This document shows positions 19,983 to 28,709 of a stretch of DNA of 58,649 nucleotides, piece after piece. Numbering within the stretch: the stretch's first letter is position 1; the number at the start of each line of letters is the position of its first letter. Origin of the DNA: an uncultured Anaerolineae bacterium (lineage in GTDB: Bacteria > Chloroflexota > Anaerolineae > Anaerolineales > Villigracilaceae); assembly GCA_903846015.1 (NCBI GenBank), contig CAIMZS010000630.1, positions 1 through 58,649 on the forward strand, given 5' to 3'. The notes beneath the pieces were generated by a model. It was given only the letters and a program-made list of their open reading frames with translations, was not told the origin of the DNA and searched no databases. The translations under genes and the position numbers were made by a program.

Positions 19983-20330
19983 ATGAATCCATCGTGTCTT
20001 TTCTGTAAAATCGCAGCCGGACAGGCGCAGGCCAATATCGTTTACCAGGATGAATTGGTTACCGCATTCAGAGATATTCATCCTGTGGCCCCCACGCACG
20101 TGCTGATCGTACCGAATAAGCATATCCAATCGGTGAATCAGGCCGAATTGGATGATGAGCACATCCTGGGTCATCTATTTACGACTGCGCGTAAAATTGC
20201 TGAAATAGATGGAATTTCTAATGGTGGTTACCGCGCCATCGTCAATACAGGTGTAGATGGCGGGCAGACAGTTTTTCACCTGCATATGCATGTAATCGGC
20301 GGGCAACGCATGCAGCACCCGATGGGATGA
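19983..20330 (+). CDS. HIT-family nucleotide-binding hydrolase
   Basis: 115-aa histidine-triad protein, a nucleoside phosphoramidate or dinucleotide hydrolase. The N terminus MNPSCLFCKIAAGQ and the active-site motif HLHMHVIGG are typical of the Hint branch, and the length is normal. The ATG at 19983 is chosen over one 19 codons upstream because the family begins directly with the CxFCKI motif and AGGAT precedes this start. Its stop overlaps the start of elp3 (ATGA), so the two are translationally coupled. Confidence 0.9.
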   Translation: MNPSCLFCKIAAGQAQANIVYQDELVTAFRDIHPVAPTHVLIVPNKHIQSVNQAELDDEHILGHLFTTARKIAEIDGISNGGYRAIVNTGVDGGQTVFHLHMHVIGGQRMQHPMG

Positions 20331-22012
20331 CAATGGCAATTTCTGAACGGCAAAAACGTTGGAAGCACGATAATACCCTGACTCCTGAAAAAATTATCCT
20401 GGCGCGCCTGGTGCTTCAGGATGTGCGCCAGGGCAAAGCTGTGCTGGATGCTTTACGTGGCTATCCACAACCCGGGGGTGGCGTCTTGAGCAAAGCGGCG
20501 CTGGTGGCAGCTTATAACGAGATGATAGCTGCTGGCGAGATGGCAGTGGACACAGCCTTGTTGGAAAAAATTCGTATGAAGCCGGTTCGAACATTATCGG
20601 GCGTGACGACAGTCACAGTGCTTACCAAACCCTATCCCTGCCCTGGTAAGTGTATTTTTTGCCCAACCGATGTTCGTATGCCTAAATCTTACCTGCCAGA
20701 TGAACCTGGAGCAATGCGCGCATTGCAACATAATTTTGACCCGTTTACACAAGTACAATCGCGCATTATTGCCCTTGAATCGCTTGGCCATCCAACTGAT
20801 AAGATCGAGTTGCTTATCCTGGGAGGTACATGGAGCGCATACCGCCGGGATTACCAGGAATGGTTTGTCAAGCGTTGTTTTGATGCAATGAACGAAACAG
20901 ATCCCGTGCAGAAGGATTTTTTGCAAAGGGATGAAGTCGTAAACCCAGGTGAGCTTGCAAAAGCCCAGGCGCTCAATGAAAATACAGCGCATCGTAATGT
21001 GGGGCTGGTTATCGAAACCCGTCCGGATGAGATCACTGCCGGTGAGTTGGCATGGTTGCGCTACCTGGGGGTCACAAAGGTGCAGATGGGTGCTCAAAGT
21101 TTGGATGACCGTGTCCTGGAAATGAACAAACGTGGGCATACTGTCGCTGCAACGCGTAAAGCCGTGGCGCTGCTGCGCGTGGCCGGATTCAAGATTGTGT
21201 TGCATTGGATGCCCAATCTGTATGGGGCGACACCTGCAAGCGACCGGGTAGACTTTTCCCGGCTGTGGGATGGCATTTGCCCTGACGAGATCAAAATTTA
21301 CCCCAACCAACTGCTTGCCAACGCCGAGCTTTACCAGGTCTGGCAGCGCGGCGACTATACGCCCTACACTACTGAGCAACTCATCGAGCTGATCGTTGAT
21401 GTCAAGCCCGGCATACCTCGTTATTGCCGGGTAAACCGGGTTATCCGTGATATTCCATCGACCAATGTTGTTGAAGGTAACAAGCGCACCAGCTTGCGCA
21501 TGGATGTGCATGCCGAATTGAAGCGGCGCGGAACAAAGTGTAACTGTATTCGCTGCCGTGAAGTGCGTGGCAGTAATGTGGATCCATCCCGCTTACGGTT
21601 GGACGATCTGGTTTATGCCGTGGGCGCTGCCGATGAGCATTTTCTTTCCTACGTTACGCCGGATGACAGTATCGCCGGGTTCCTGAGGTTATGTCTGCCT
21701 TCTCAGACGGAAGCGGATGCTTTCAACTTCTTCCCCACTGAAAGCGAATTGAGCGAATTGGCGGGAGCCGCTCTGATCCGTGAAGTGCATGTTTACGGGC
21801 AATCACTGCCAGTGGGCAGTGATACAACCGGTGCGACACAACATACTGGCATCGGGACAAAACTGCTCTTAGAAGCTGAAAACATTGCGCGCGCAAATGG
21901 CTTCAAAAAAATGGCTGTCATCTCCGCGATTGGCACGAGAAAATACTATCTCGAGCGCGGTTTTGAGCGCGGAAATCTGTATCTCATCAAGCAGCTGCCC
22001 ACGGGTGATTAA
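20327..22012 (+). CDS. elp3: Elp3-type tRNA wobble-uridine modification enzyme
   Basis: 561-aa radical SAM/acetyltransferase fusion that installs the carboxymethyl-type group on U34 of tRNA. The radical SAM cluster motif is CPGKCIFCP (about residues 104-112; C-x3-C-x2-C), followed by the conserved LGGTWSAYRRDYQ block and METRPDEIT-like VIETRPDEIT. The C-terminal GNAT domain has HTGIGTKLLLEAE (acetyl-CoA loop) and RKYYLERGFE. Another Cys-rich piece, KCNCIRCREV near 405-412, is also typical of the family. It starts inside the stop of the HIT gene. Stand-alone Elp3 is sporadic in bacteria and common in Chloroflexota and archaea. Confidence 0.93.
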   Translation: MTMAISERQKRWKHDNTLTPEKIILARLVLQDVRQGKAVLDALRGYPQPGGGVLSKAALVAAYNEMIAAGEMAVDTALLEKIRMKPVRTLSGVTTVTVLTKPYPCPGKCIFCPTDVRMPKSYLPDEPGAMRALQHNFDPFTQVQSRIIALESLGHPTDKIELLILGGTWSAYRRDYQEWFVKRCFDAMNETDPVQKDFLQRDEVVNPGELAKAQALNENTAHRNVGLVIETRPDEITAGELAWLRYLGVTKVQMGAQSLDDRVLEMNKRGHTVAATRKAVALLRVAGFKIVLHWMPNLYGATPASDRVDFSRLWDGICPDEIKIYPNQLLANAELYQVWQRGDYTPYTTEQLIELIVDVKPGIPRYCRVNRVIRDIPSTNVVEGNKRTSLRMDVHAELKRRGTKCNCIRCREVRGSNVDPSRLRLDDLVYAVGAADEHFLSYVTPDDSIAGFLRLCLPSQTEADAFNFFPTESELSELAGAALIREVHVYGQSLPVGSDTTGATQHTGIGTKLLLEAENIARANGFKKMAVISAIGTRKYYLERGFERGNLYLIKQLPTGD

Positions 22013-22531
22013 TTGGATAAGTTGCTGCTTCTTTTTTGGACTTTTCTGAAAATAAACCTGCTGAGCACATCCGGTCCTGCCTCAGTAGGGCTATTGTACA
22101 AAGAGGCGGTGGGGCATTTCTTAACAGAGCAGCAATATATTCAGGCAGTCGGTTTTTCCACACTTCTACCGGGGTCCGATGCGCTTCAGTTAGCTATGTT
22201 CGTAGGGTTTACCGTGGCAGGCGTCCCAGGTGGTACCGTGGCTTTGATTGGCGCAATCCTACCCCCAACCATCCTGATGTTCGGGGTTGTTTCCATGTTG
22301 CACCGTATTCGGCGTGAAGCATGGGTGGGTAGTTTCGTGGAAGGTCTGACACCGGCCGTGGCTGTATTAATGTTGTTTGTAGCCTGGAAAATATTCAAAG
22401 GTGGTAGTAGCGATTTGGGTTGGCAAACTTTACTGATTGGCGGTATAAGCCTGGCGGCATTATTGTTCGAGGTGCCAGCTCCGTTGGTTATCCTGGCAGC
22501 CGGTTTGATTGGAATGTTCGTTTATCGGTGA
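22013..22531 (+). CDS. Half-size chromate transporter, subunit 1
   Basis: 172-aa membrane protein with one CHR domain of the chromate ion transporter family. Signature positions are visible: LLSTSGPASVGLLYKEAVG near the N terminus and LLPGSDALQLAMFVGFTVAG after it, then hydrophobic helices. It starts with TTG directly after the elp3 stop; no ATG occurs before the conserved block, and its paralog begins at the equivalent place. It pairs with the next gene. By family knowledge, two short CHR proteins act together in opposite orientation as one transporter. Confidence 0.85.
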   Translation: MDKLLLLFWTFLKINLLSTSGPASVGLLYKEAVGHFLTEQQYIQAVGFSTLLPGSDALQLAMFVGFTVAGVPGGTVALIGAILPPTILMFGVVSMLHRIRREAWVGSFVEGLTPAVAVLMLFVAWKIFKGGSSDLGWQTLLIGGISLAALLFEVPAPLVILAAGLIGMFVYR

Positions 22532-22539
22532 GACAATCT

Positions 22540-23067
22540 ATGAAATTTTCAGTTTGGCTGAAACTGTTTTGGATGTTCCTTAAGGTAAACTTGCTGACTA
22601 CATCTGGCCCGGCATCTGTAGGATTGCTCTATAAAGAATCGGTCGGAACAATCATGAGCGAGTCGCAATTTGTGGAAGCGGTTGGTTTGTCTAATGTACT
22701 GCCTGGTAGCGAAGCGCTTAAACTGGCTATGTTCGTAGGCTTTGCGGCTGGAGGACTGCCAGGTGTCATCACTGCTATCTTCGGGGCTGTGCTGCCTCCC
22801 ACTGTCATCATGCTGACGGTGGTTTCGCTCTTGCAGCAATTCCAGGGCCAGGAGTGGATGGACCATTTTATAAAGGGGATGTCGCCTTCGGTGGGTGTTT
22901 TAATTGCGCTCGTATCCTGGAAAATATTCCGTTCAGATGCCAGTAAATCGATTGGCCGGCGGGCACTTACGATTGCGACACTTGCTTTTATTGCGCTATG
23001 GTTTGACTTGCCATCTCCGCTGGTGTTGTTCGCGGCGGGATTACTTGGAGTGATATTATTCAGATGA
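22540..23067 (+). CDS. Half-size chromate transporter, subunit 2
   Basis: 175-aa CHR-domain protein, clearly paralogous to the preceding gene (LLTTSGPASVGLLYKESVG and VLPGSEALKLAMFVGFAAGG). The ATG at 22540 aligns with the start of the paralog; more upstream in-frame codons overlap the previous gene. Only 8 bp separate it from its partner, and its stop overlaps the next start (ATGA). The two proteins probably make up one split chromate or sulfate-like anion transporter. Confidence 0.87.
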   Translation: MKFSVWLKLFWMFLKVNLLTTSGPASVGLLYKESVGTIMSESQFVEAVGLSNVLPGSEALKLAMFVGFAAGGLPGVITAIFGAVLPPTVIMLTVVSLLQQFQGQEWMDHFIKGMSPSVGVLIALVSWKIFRSDASKSIGRRALTIATLAFIALWFDLPSPLVLFAAGLLGVILFR

Positions 23068-23933
23068 AACCAAACCTGATTATCTTTACCAATGGCTATG
23101 AAGGCACCTGGCCTTCAATCGAATATGGGGCCTGGATTGCACAAAACATGCGTACCAGCCTGACTCTGGTGGGGGTGGTCGAATCTAACGATGCAGAACA
23201 CCCGGTGGAAGAAATCTTTAGCCAGGCTGTCTCCTTATTTCAGGAAAACCAGATCGATTATTCTCTTGAACTTGAAAAGGGGCCAGCTGAAGCAGTCATC
23301 ATCCAAAAATCTGACCGCGATGCCGGACAAATGCAGATCTTTGGTCCTTTTGGTAGGCCGCCGATCCGGCGCATCATGGTTGGAAATTCATTCCGCCATT
23401 TGATGGCGGCAGTTAAGGCGCCCATTTTGTATGTGCCAGTGATGCGTATGCCGATCAAAAAGGTGCTGATTTGCATGGGTGGCCTGGGTTATACGATCAC
23501 AGCCGAACACCTTGGTTTACGGGTGGCACAGATGGCCGGGGCAGCCGTTACTCTGTTGACAGTTGTTCCCCCCATCAGTCTGGATTATCCTGAAGCCCGA
23601 AAAATTCGAGATAACTGGAAAGACCTCGCGAATACGGATACATTAACTGGGCGCAGCCTGCGTGAGGGTATCGAAAATGCTCAGAAGACAGGTCAGGAGG
23701 CCAGGGTTATAGTACGTCATGGAAATATTGTTGAACAAATACTGGCAGAGGCAAAACGAGAAAGCTATGATTTGATCTGCATGGGTTCGCAGTACTCAGC
23801 TCATGGTCTGCGACAGTTATACACCCCCAATGTGACTGCTGATGTGGCAGAGACCAGCCAGTGCCCGATTTTAACGGCGCGATATATGCAGCCTGAGCAA
23901 GGTCAGCCAGAGCATTTTGGCCGTGCAACATGA
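23064..23933 (+). CDS. Tandem universal stress protein (UspA type)
   Basis: 289-aa soluble protein with two UspA-like halves. The first half ends in GPFG, nine residues, then GNS (about 94-109), matching the G-2x-G-9x-G(S/T) ATP-binding pattern. The second half (about 130-280) has the LLTVVPPISL strand and a final MGSQYSAHGLRQLY region in which that pattern is degraded, so only one half may bind ATP. It overlaps the second chromate transporter gene by 4 bp, which suggests it monitors or regulates the transporter. Confidence 0.82.
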   Translation: MKPNLIIFTNGYEGTWPSIEYGAWIAQNMRTSLTLVGVVESNDAEHPVEEIFSQAVSLFQENQIDYSLELEKGPAEAVIIQKSDRDAGQMQIFGPFGRPPIRRIMVGNSFRHLMAAVKAPILYVPVMRMPIKKVLICMGGLGYTITAEHLGLRVAQMAGAAVTLLTVVPPISLDYPEARKIRDNWKDLANTDTLTGRSLREGIENAQKTGQEARVIVRHGNIVEQILAEAKRESYDLICMGSQYSAHGLRQLYTPNVTADVAETSQCPILTARYMQPEQGQPEHFGRAT

Positions 23934-23996
23934 TGACTGCTTTACCCGGTGATGAAACTGGTTACCAAATCCCAATTGCCCGCGCAAACAAGGTGG

Positions 23997-24728
23997 TTAG
24001 CGCTTTTTGTCCCAATCGGCAATTGCGGCCTTTATAACCGATCGGATTTCTATGTCTGGAACAGAATCGACCCCAGCGTAACTGGTAGAGCCGACAAATA
24101 CAATTACTTCTCCCAAGACGCCTTCTTCCAAGCGAACACTTTTCGTGATATGTGGCATCGTAAGTAGGCGAGCCTGCAGAACTTCGTCAATGAGTGCAAC
24201 AATACTAACGCTTTTTATGGCACCTGGAGTTTTTATATCACCTTTTAAAAGGCTGCGAAACCCGCGCATTGCATCGATCTTTGGGGGAGCAGTATTGGCG
24301 GTGGGGGGCACTGGATGGACAAGGGGGCTGATGGGTTTAGGAGAAGAAGACTCAACTATGCGAGGCTGAAAATCCAGAACTGGTACAGAATCAGAAGTAC
24401 CCGTTTCGGGTTTACCTTCCAGCCAGGGTCGTATCTGAACGACAACATCGGTCAGTCGCTGGCGCTGTTTATGGGAAAGCGAGTCCAGATCTTCCAGACG
24501 GATATCATCGAGTTCCAGGTACCACTTGAGTGTGGCATCGATGGTGACCTTTAAGACAGTATGCTCGCCTGAGCGGTTCTTTTCTGTGGCAGCCTTTTCC
24601 GCGATAGGGGCGGATGCATCTTCGACTTTTTTACTCAGAGATGACGTTAATCGACTGTCGACAATACCAATAACATAACCAGCTATGGCAGCTACTACGA
24701 TCAGGATAATCGCGGGAATAATTTCCAT
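23997..24728 (-). CDS. Membrane-anchored protein of unknown function
   Basis: 243-aa protein that I do not recognise. Residues 4-24 form a membrane helix (IIPAIILIVVAAIAGYVIGIV). A helical segment, then a TLKWYLELDDIRLEDLDSLS block, a Pro-rich linker (about 105-150) and a compact C-terminal part (RSLLKGDIKTPGAIKSVSIVALIDEVLQ) follow. The last residues contain EGVLGEVIVFVGSTSYAGVDSVPD, which resembles a small beta-rich domain. It starts 3 bp after the mutM stop and is the last gene of the prs-mutM group. It converges on the Usp gene with 63 bp between them. Confidence 0.7.
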   Translation of the reverse strand: MEIIPAIILIVVAAIAGYVIGIVDSRLTSSLSKKVEDASAPIAEKAATEKNRSGEHTVLKVTIDATLKWYLELDDIRLEDLDSLSHKQRQRLTDVVVQIRPWLEGKPETGTSDSVPVLDFQPRIVESSSPKPISPLVHPVPPTANTAPPKIDAMRGFRSLLKGDIKTPGAIKSVSIVALIDEVLQARLLTMPHITKSVRLEEGVLGEVIVFVGSTSYAGVDSVPDIEIRSVIKAAIADWDKKR

Positions 24729-24731
24729 CTG

Positions 24732-25532
24732 TTACCTTACCTGACAATTTGGACAGAAGTGAGTGCCTCGTTGACCGACCGTTATTTTTTGAACCGGCGT
24801 GCCGCAAACGGGACAGGGCTGGTTCTCGCGACCATAAACGCGGAAATAATTTTGGAAATTCCCGCCGCGATAAACCCAATCAAAACTGGCTCCATTATGC
24901 TGAATACCTGCAAGCAATACGGTCTGGATTGCTGCGTGAAGTCGTTCAACTTCCTGAAATGATATTGTATCTGAAATTCGTTGTGGGTGCAGGCTGGATA
25001 AATGCAATGCTTCATCTGTATAAATATTTCCCAGACCAGCAAGGAATGCCTGATCGAGTAGAAGCGGTTTTACCTGGCGGTGGCGTTTGTGCAATCTGGC
25101 ATGCAGGAGTAGTGGAGTAAAAGCCGGGTCTAGTGGCTCAGGGCCGAGTTCTGAAATGACATCTTGTGGGTGTGCAGTCAGCCACACCCGCCCGAATTTA
25201 CGTGGATCACTGAAAACCAGCTGACGAGCGTCTGATAAGTGCAGGATTAAACGGTCGTGTTTTTGAGGCTGGCTGGCAGCAGATCTCATTTCCAAATCCC
25301 CACTCATACGAAGATGAATGAACAAGTGGTAGTTTACGAGTTGAATGTTAAGGTATTTTGCGCGGCGAGAAACATCCAGGATGCGTTGACCAATCATTTG
25401 TTCCGTAAACAGTTCTGGGGAAGGTGATGCCAGGGTTCGCGGCCACAATAAGGTAACCGAAACAATATCTCGTCCGGTTAATTCCGGGCGTAGGTTGCAT
25501 GCAATCGTTTCAACTTCTGGAAGTTCGGGCAT
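24732..25532 (-). CDS. mutM: Formamidopyrimidine-DNA glycosylase
   Basis: 266-aa base-excision repair enzyme that removes 8-oxoguanine and formamidopyrimidines and cleaves the abasic site. The N terminus MPELPEVETI carries the catalytic Pro (after Met removal) and Glu, which fixes the start at 25532. The C-terminal zinc finger CPVCGTPV to HFCPNC is complete, and the helix-two-turn-helix stretch precedes it (FLAGLGNIYTDEALH). Length is normal. It lies 10 bp after prs and 3 bp before the membrane-anchored gene. Confidence 0.95.
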   Translation of the reverse strand: MPELPEVETIACNLRPELTGRDIVSVTLLWPRTLASPSPELFTEQMIGQRILDVSRRAKYLNIQLVNYHLFIHLRMSGDLEMRSAASQPQKHDRLILHLSDARQLVFSDPRKFGRVWLTAHPQDVISELGPEPLDPAFTPLLLHARLHKRHRQVKPLLLDQAFLAGLGNIYTDEALHLSSLHPQRISDTISFQEVERLHAAIQTVLLAGIQHNGASFDWVYRGGNFQNYFRVYGRENQPCPVCGTPVQKITVGQRGTHFCPNCQVR

Positions 25533-25542
25533 ATTAATTTTT

Positions 25543-26526
25543 TTATTCGTTAAACATTTCACCAACACTGCGGCCTTCGTGGGCGCGCAGGATGACTTCT
25601 CCGATAAGCGGTGCTATTGAGAGAATAGTCAATCGATCTTTGAATAATGTAATCTTTTCTGGCGAAATCGGAACCGTATCGGTGGTAACAAATTGTTTTA
25701 CCGGTAAGTTTATCAGCCGGTCAACTGCATTTGATGAAAAAATCGGGTGGATGCAGATAACGTATACATCGCGCGCGCCTTTTTCTTTGACCAGGTTAAC
25801 AGCTTGGGCAATTGAGCCACCAGTGTCGATTTCGTCATCAACCAGCACCACATCACGGTTTTCCACGTCACCGATCACAGTTAGCGCCTGAGCTCTGGCA
25901 TCATTGGCTACGCGGCGTTTTTCGATAAACGCAATGGGAGCATCGATCTCTGCAGCCACATTGCGGCCTTTTTTTGCAAACCCGAGGTCCACGGTTACTA
26001 CAACAGGATCAGTCATTTGTGGGCGTAGGAAGCGCAAATGGCCAGCAATAAGGTGAAAACCAGTTAGAACATCTCCGGGAATGGAGAAAAATCCCTGTAC
26101 TTGTCCAGCATGCGGGTCAAGCACCATGTAACGGTCGGCTCCTGCAACCTCGATCATATCAGCCACCAGGCGGGCAGTAATAGGTACGCGCGGCTGGTCT
26201 TTTTTGTCGGAACGTCCGTAAGCCAGATAGGGCAATACCGCTGTGATGCGCGCGGCAGAATCTAACTTAAGTGTCTGGATGAGGATAAGCATTTCCATTA
26301 AATTTCTATGAACCGGTGTTGATGTAGTCTGGATGAGATATACATCTTGTCCGCGAACGCTGGAATGTAATTTGATAAATAGGTTTTCATTAGGGAACTG
26401 AATAATATCGCGTCCCCCCAGCGGTGCATTGACATAATCGGCCACTTTTTGTGATAGCTCTGGAGAACCAGTGCCCGCGTACAATTTGATACCGCCATAT
26501 ACTTCTAGGTTACGATGATGAGTCAT
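25543..26526 (-). CDS. prs: Ribose-phosphate pyrophosphokinase
   Basis: 327-aa enzyme making PRPP from ribose 5-phosphate and ATP for nucleotide, His and Trp synthesis. Visible motifs: the flexible-loop region ALPYLAYGRSDKKDQPR, the DPHAGQVQGFF block, and the PRPP-binding signature VLVDDEIDTGGSIAQAV. The DPHAGQ block continues FFSIPGDVLTG, whereas FF-x-IPVDNL is typical, so it belongs to a divergent branch. AGGA precedes the ATG. It is the first gene of the prs-mutM group. Confidence 0.93.
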   Translation of the reverse strand: MTHHRNLEVYGGIKLYAGTGSPELSQKVADYVNAPLGGRDIIQFPNENLFIKLHSSVRGQDVYLIQTTSTPVHRNLMEMLILIQTLKLDSAARITAVLPYLAYGRSDKKDQPRVPITARLVADMIEVAGADRYMVLDPHAGQVQGFFSIPGDVLTGFHLIAGHLRFLRPQMTDPVVVTVDLGFAKKGRNVAAEIDAPIAFIEKRRVANDARAQALTVIGDVENRDVVLVDDEIDTGGSIAQAVNLVKEKGARDVYVICIHPIFSSNAVDRLINLPVKQFVTTDTVPISPEKITLFKDRLTILSIAPLIGEVILRAHEGRSVGEMFNE

Positions 26527-26731
26527 AATTTCCTTCCGGTTGATGGTAGATCGCTCCCTGTTTCATGCAATATCTCAGGCACCGAACACTTACCATCAGA
26601 GTATTGATTAACATCAATGAGCCAATTGATGTTCTTGCGGCAACCAAATTTTACCAATTCTGGATGGTATGCAAGATGATTTTAACTAAATAGAGATAAT
26701 TTCGTTTCAGTTCAATCATTCAAAACAGTTG

Positions 26732-27739
26732 CTATAAATCACTGCCATTTAATAACACATTTACGGCTTCGCGGGGTGAAATCTTTCGTTTTTGTATGGA
26801 ATCCATGATCAAATCGATTCGTACGGATGGAATTCTAGCGTGGAAACGGTCGACTAATGTTTTTTGGATAAATAGATCAAACTCAGCCGAAAGCCTGGCT
26901 CGTTCACGAATATACCAGTCACCCGTGTTGTGCAAATGGGCTGCGTGAGCCAGGATCATCGTCAGCAGATCTGGTACCCCGCTGCCATCGGTTGCCACTG
27001 TGCGCAAAATGGGCGGTATCCACAGCGCGGCATCTTGTGGACCAGCAGCGTGCGGGGTATCCATCAAGATTTGGCCGTGATGCGGAAAGTTTTTTGGCAC
27101 AGGATGGGCAAGATCAAGCATTGATTTTAACGCACGTTCGGTGCTTTCCACACCCGGACGGTCAGCCTTATTAATAACCAGGATATCGGCGATTTCGAGA
27201 ATGCCAGCTTTGATGGCCTGGATTTCATCGCCCATACCGGGTGCTTCAACCACAATGGTGGTATGCGCCAGACGGGCAATGTCCACTTCGCTTTGCCCCG
27301 CGCCAACCGTTTCAATTAAGATTACCTCAAATCCGGCAGCATCAAATACCTGTACCACTGCGGCGGTAGCCTGAGCCAGTCCACCTAATGAGCCGCGTGA
27401 GGCCATTGAACGGATAAACACGCCCGTGTCACCAGAAAGATCGCGCATGCGCACACGGTCACCAAGCACGGCCCCACCTGTAAATGGGCTGGAAGGATCG
27501 ATAGCGACAATCGCCACGCGGTGACCCAGTTTTCGGTAAGAGAGTGCAATCTGGTTGACAAGAGATGATTTTCCTGAACCAGGCGCACCTGTAATGCCGA
27601 TAAGGTGGGCTTTTCCAGTATATGCAAAAAGAACATCCAGGGACTCGCGGCCCTCCGGGGTTTCATTTTCTACGCGTGTTAATAAACGAGCCAAGGAAAG
27701 GCGGTCGCCTGCAAGAACCGCTTGGGCAAGAGAAGGCAT
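26732..27739 (-). CDS. meaB: MeaB/ArgK-type GTPase chaperone of a B12-dependent mutase
   Basis: 335-aa G3E GTPase that protects and reloads methylmalonyl-CoA mutase-type enzymes with adenosylcobalamin. Walker A is GITGAPGSGKSSLV, Walker B and switch regions include VAIDPSSPFTGGAVLGDRVRM and ETVGAGQSEVD, and the base-recognition motif is NKAD. It lies 62 bp downstream of a stand-alone B12-binding mutase subunit on the same strand, which fits their joint action. The large catalytic mutase subunit is not in the window. Confidence 0.93.
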   Translation of the reverse strand: MPSLAQAVLAGDRLSLARLLTRVENETPEGRESLDVLFAYTGKAHLIGITGAPGSGKSSLVNQIALSYRKLGHRVAIVAIDPSSPFTGGAVLGDRVRMRDLSGDTGVFIRSMASRGSLGGLAQATAAVVQVFDAAGFEVILIETVGAGQSEVDIARLAHTTIVVEAPGMGDEIQAIKAGILEIADILVINKADRPGVESTERALKSMLDLAHPVPKNFPHHGQILMDTPHAAGPQDAALWIPPILRTVATDGSGVPDLLTMILAHAAHLHNTGDWYIRERARLSAEFDLFIQKTLVDRFHARIPSVRIDLIMDSIQKRKISPREAVNVLLNGSDL

Positions 27740-27801
27740 ATATGATTAAATTTTCCGGTTTGCTGTATTCTATTTTTAAGCGATGAGTATGTACGCCTGG
27801 A

Positions 27802-28209
27802 TCAAGTGGCAATTCCCGAAACCGCCTGGCGAATATCGGTAATGATTTGTTCAGTGGATGAACCCGGACCGTAAACGCCCGTGATACCCATATTTATTAA
27901 GCGAGGTACGTCTTCATCAGGAATGATACCACCAATAAAAACTTTCACATGCGCCTGTCCATTAGAGTTTAGAAGCCCAAGAATGCGTGGAGCGAGTGCC
28001 ATGTGTGCGCCGGATAAAATCGACAATCCGACCACGTCGACATCTTCCTGTAGGGCGGCTTCTGCGATCATATCTGGCGTTTGGCGTAAGCCGGTATAGA
28101 TTACTTCCATCCCGGCGTCTCGTAAAGCGCGGGCTACCACCTTTGCCCCGCGGTCATGTCCATCTAAACCGGGCTTGGCGACAAGTACTCGGATCTTTTG
28201 TTCGGTCAT
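27802..28209 (-). CDS. Stand-alone B12-binding subunit of methylmalonyl-CoA mutase type
   Basis: 135-aa cobalamin-binding domain. The motif [12 protein letters not shown] contains the D-x-H-x-x-G lower-ligand His; [11 protein letters not shown] and [11 protein letters not shown] complete the fold. Length equals the small subunit of two-part acyl-CoA mutases. GGAGG precedes the ATG. It is followed by meaB. The catalytic partner must lie elsewhere; partners can include methylmalonyl-, isobutyryl- or ethylmalonyl-CoA mutases, and sequence alone does not decide. Confidence 0.92.
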   Translation of the reverse strand: MTEQKIRVLVAKPGLDGHDRGAKVVARALRDAGMEVIYTGLRQTPDMIAEAALQEDVDVVGLSILSGAHMALAPRILGLLNSNGQAHVKVFIGGIIPDEDVPRLINMGITGVYGPGSSTEQIITDIRQAVSGIAT

Positions 28210-28419
28210 TTGGCCTCCAAAGAATAATCTCTGTGATTATACTATTGATGCATTGTGCAGCCGTTTTTATGAATGCAGCTAATTTGGCGCTATCTCATCT
28301 CAGTGAGATATTAATGGGAAATAGATCTGTGCAATCGGTGTTTTTTGTATGCTTTCCCGTATAATTTCTGTTTTACTCAACACTGACTCTTACCTGTAAT
28401 ACACACATTCTGCAATCGT

Positions 28420-28450
28420 GTGACGCCCGTTCTATAATTTATGCTATACT
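28420..28450 (+). promoter_or_regulatory. Candidate promoter of the eight-gene operon (leaderless start)
   Basis: A GTGACG -35-like box (28420-28425) and TATACT (28445-28450) are 19 bp apart. The first ATG of the operon (28458) follows the -10 box by 7 nt and lacks a Shine-Dalgarno sequence, so the mRNA is probably leaderless. Confidence 0.4.
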
Positions 28451-28457
28451 TTTATGA

Positions 28458-28709
28458 ATGACGGATTCGCCGCGCGCCTATTGGCCATTATGGATTGATT
28501 CTCTGCGTAAACAGGGGTTGACGGAATTGGCCGCCTGGTTTCTTGAAGCCGCCGGACCCTTGAACATCCTGGGGGCACAAGTGCTTTATCTTGGGCAACC
28601 GTTTATTTCATCCACTGCTTATCGTGGATGGCAGGCGCTGGCTAACTTATTAGAGCAGGAAGATGAAGCAAGGGCTTTTGCTACTTTGCTGAAAGGAAAT
28701 CCAAAGTGA
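28458..28709 (+). CDS. Small protein of unknown function, first gene of the eight-gene operon
   Basis: 83-aa protein that I do not recognise. It is helical and Trp/Leu/Ala-rich (PLWIDSLRKQGLTELAAWFLEAAG), with no signal peptide or clear membrane helix. It overlaps the next start by 4 bp. Because its start codon coincides with the predicted transcription start, it heads the operon. A role as a small subunit of the membrane complex encoded downstream is only inference. Confidence 0.65.
   Translation: MTDSPRAYWPLWIDSLRKQGLTELAAWFLEAAGPLNILGAQVLYLGQPFISSTAYRGWQALANLLEQEDEARAFATLLKGNPK

Noticed and set aside
20594-21511. 305-codon leftward frame opposite elp3
   Set aside because: Antisense shadow of the conserved radical SAM domain; no recognisable protein features.
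26610-26633. Nine-bp hairpin between meaB and prs as a terminator
   Set aside because: The stem AACATCAAT/ATTGATGTT has no T run on either side, so intrinsic termination is not supported.
28210-28457. Possible cobalamin riboswitch near the B12-related genes
   Set aside because: I could not find a B12-box-like sequence or the expected multi-stem layout upstream of either B12-related gene.
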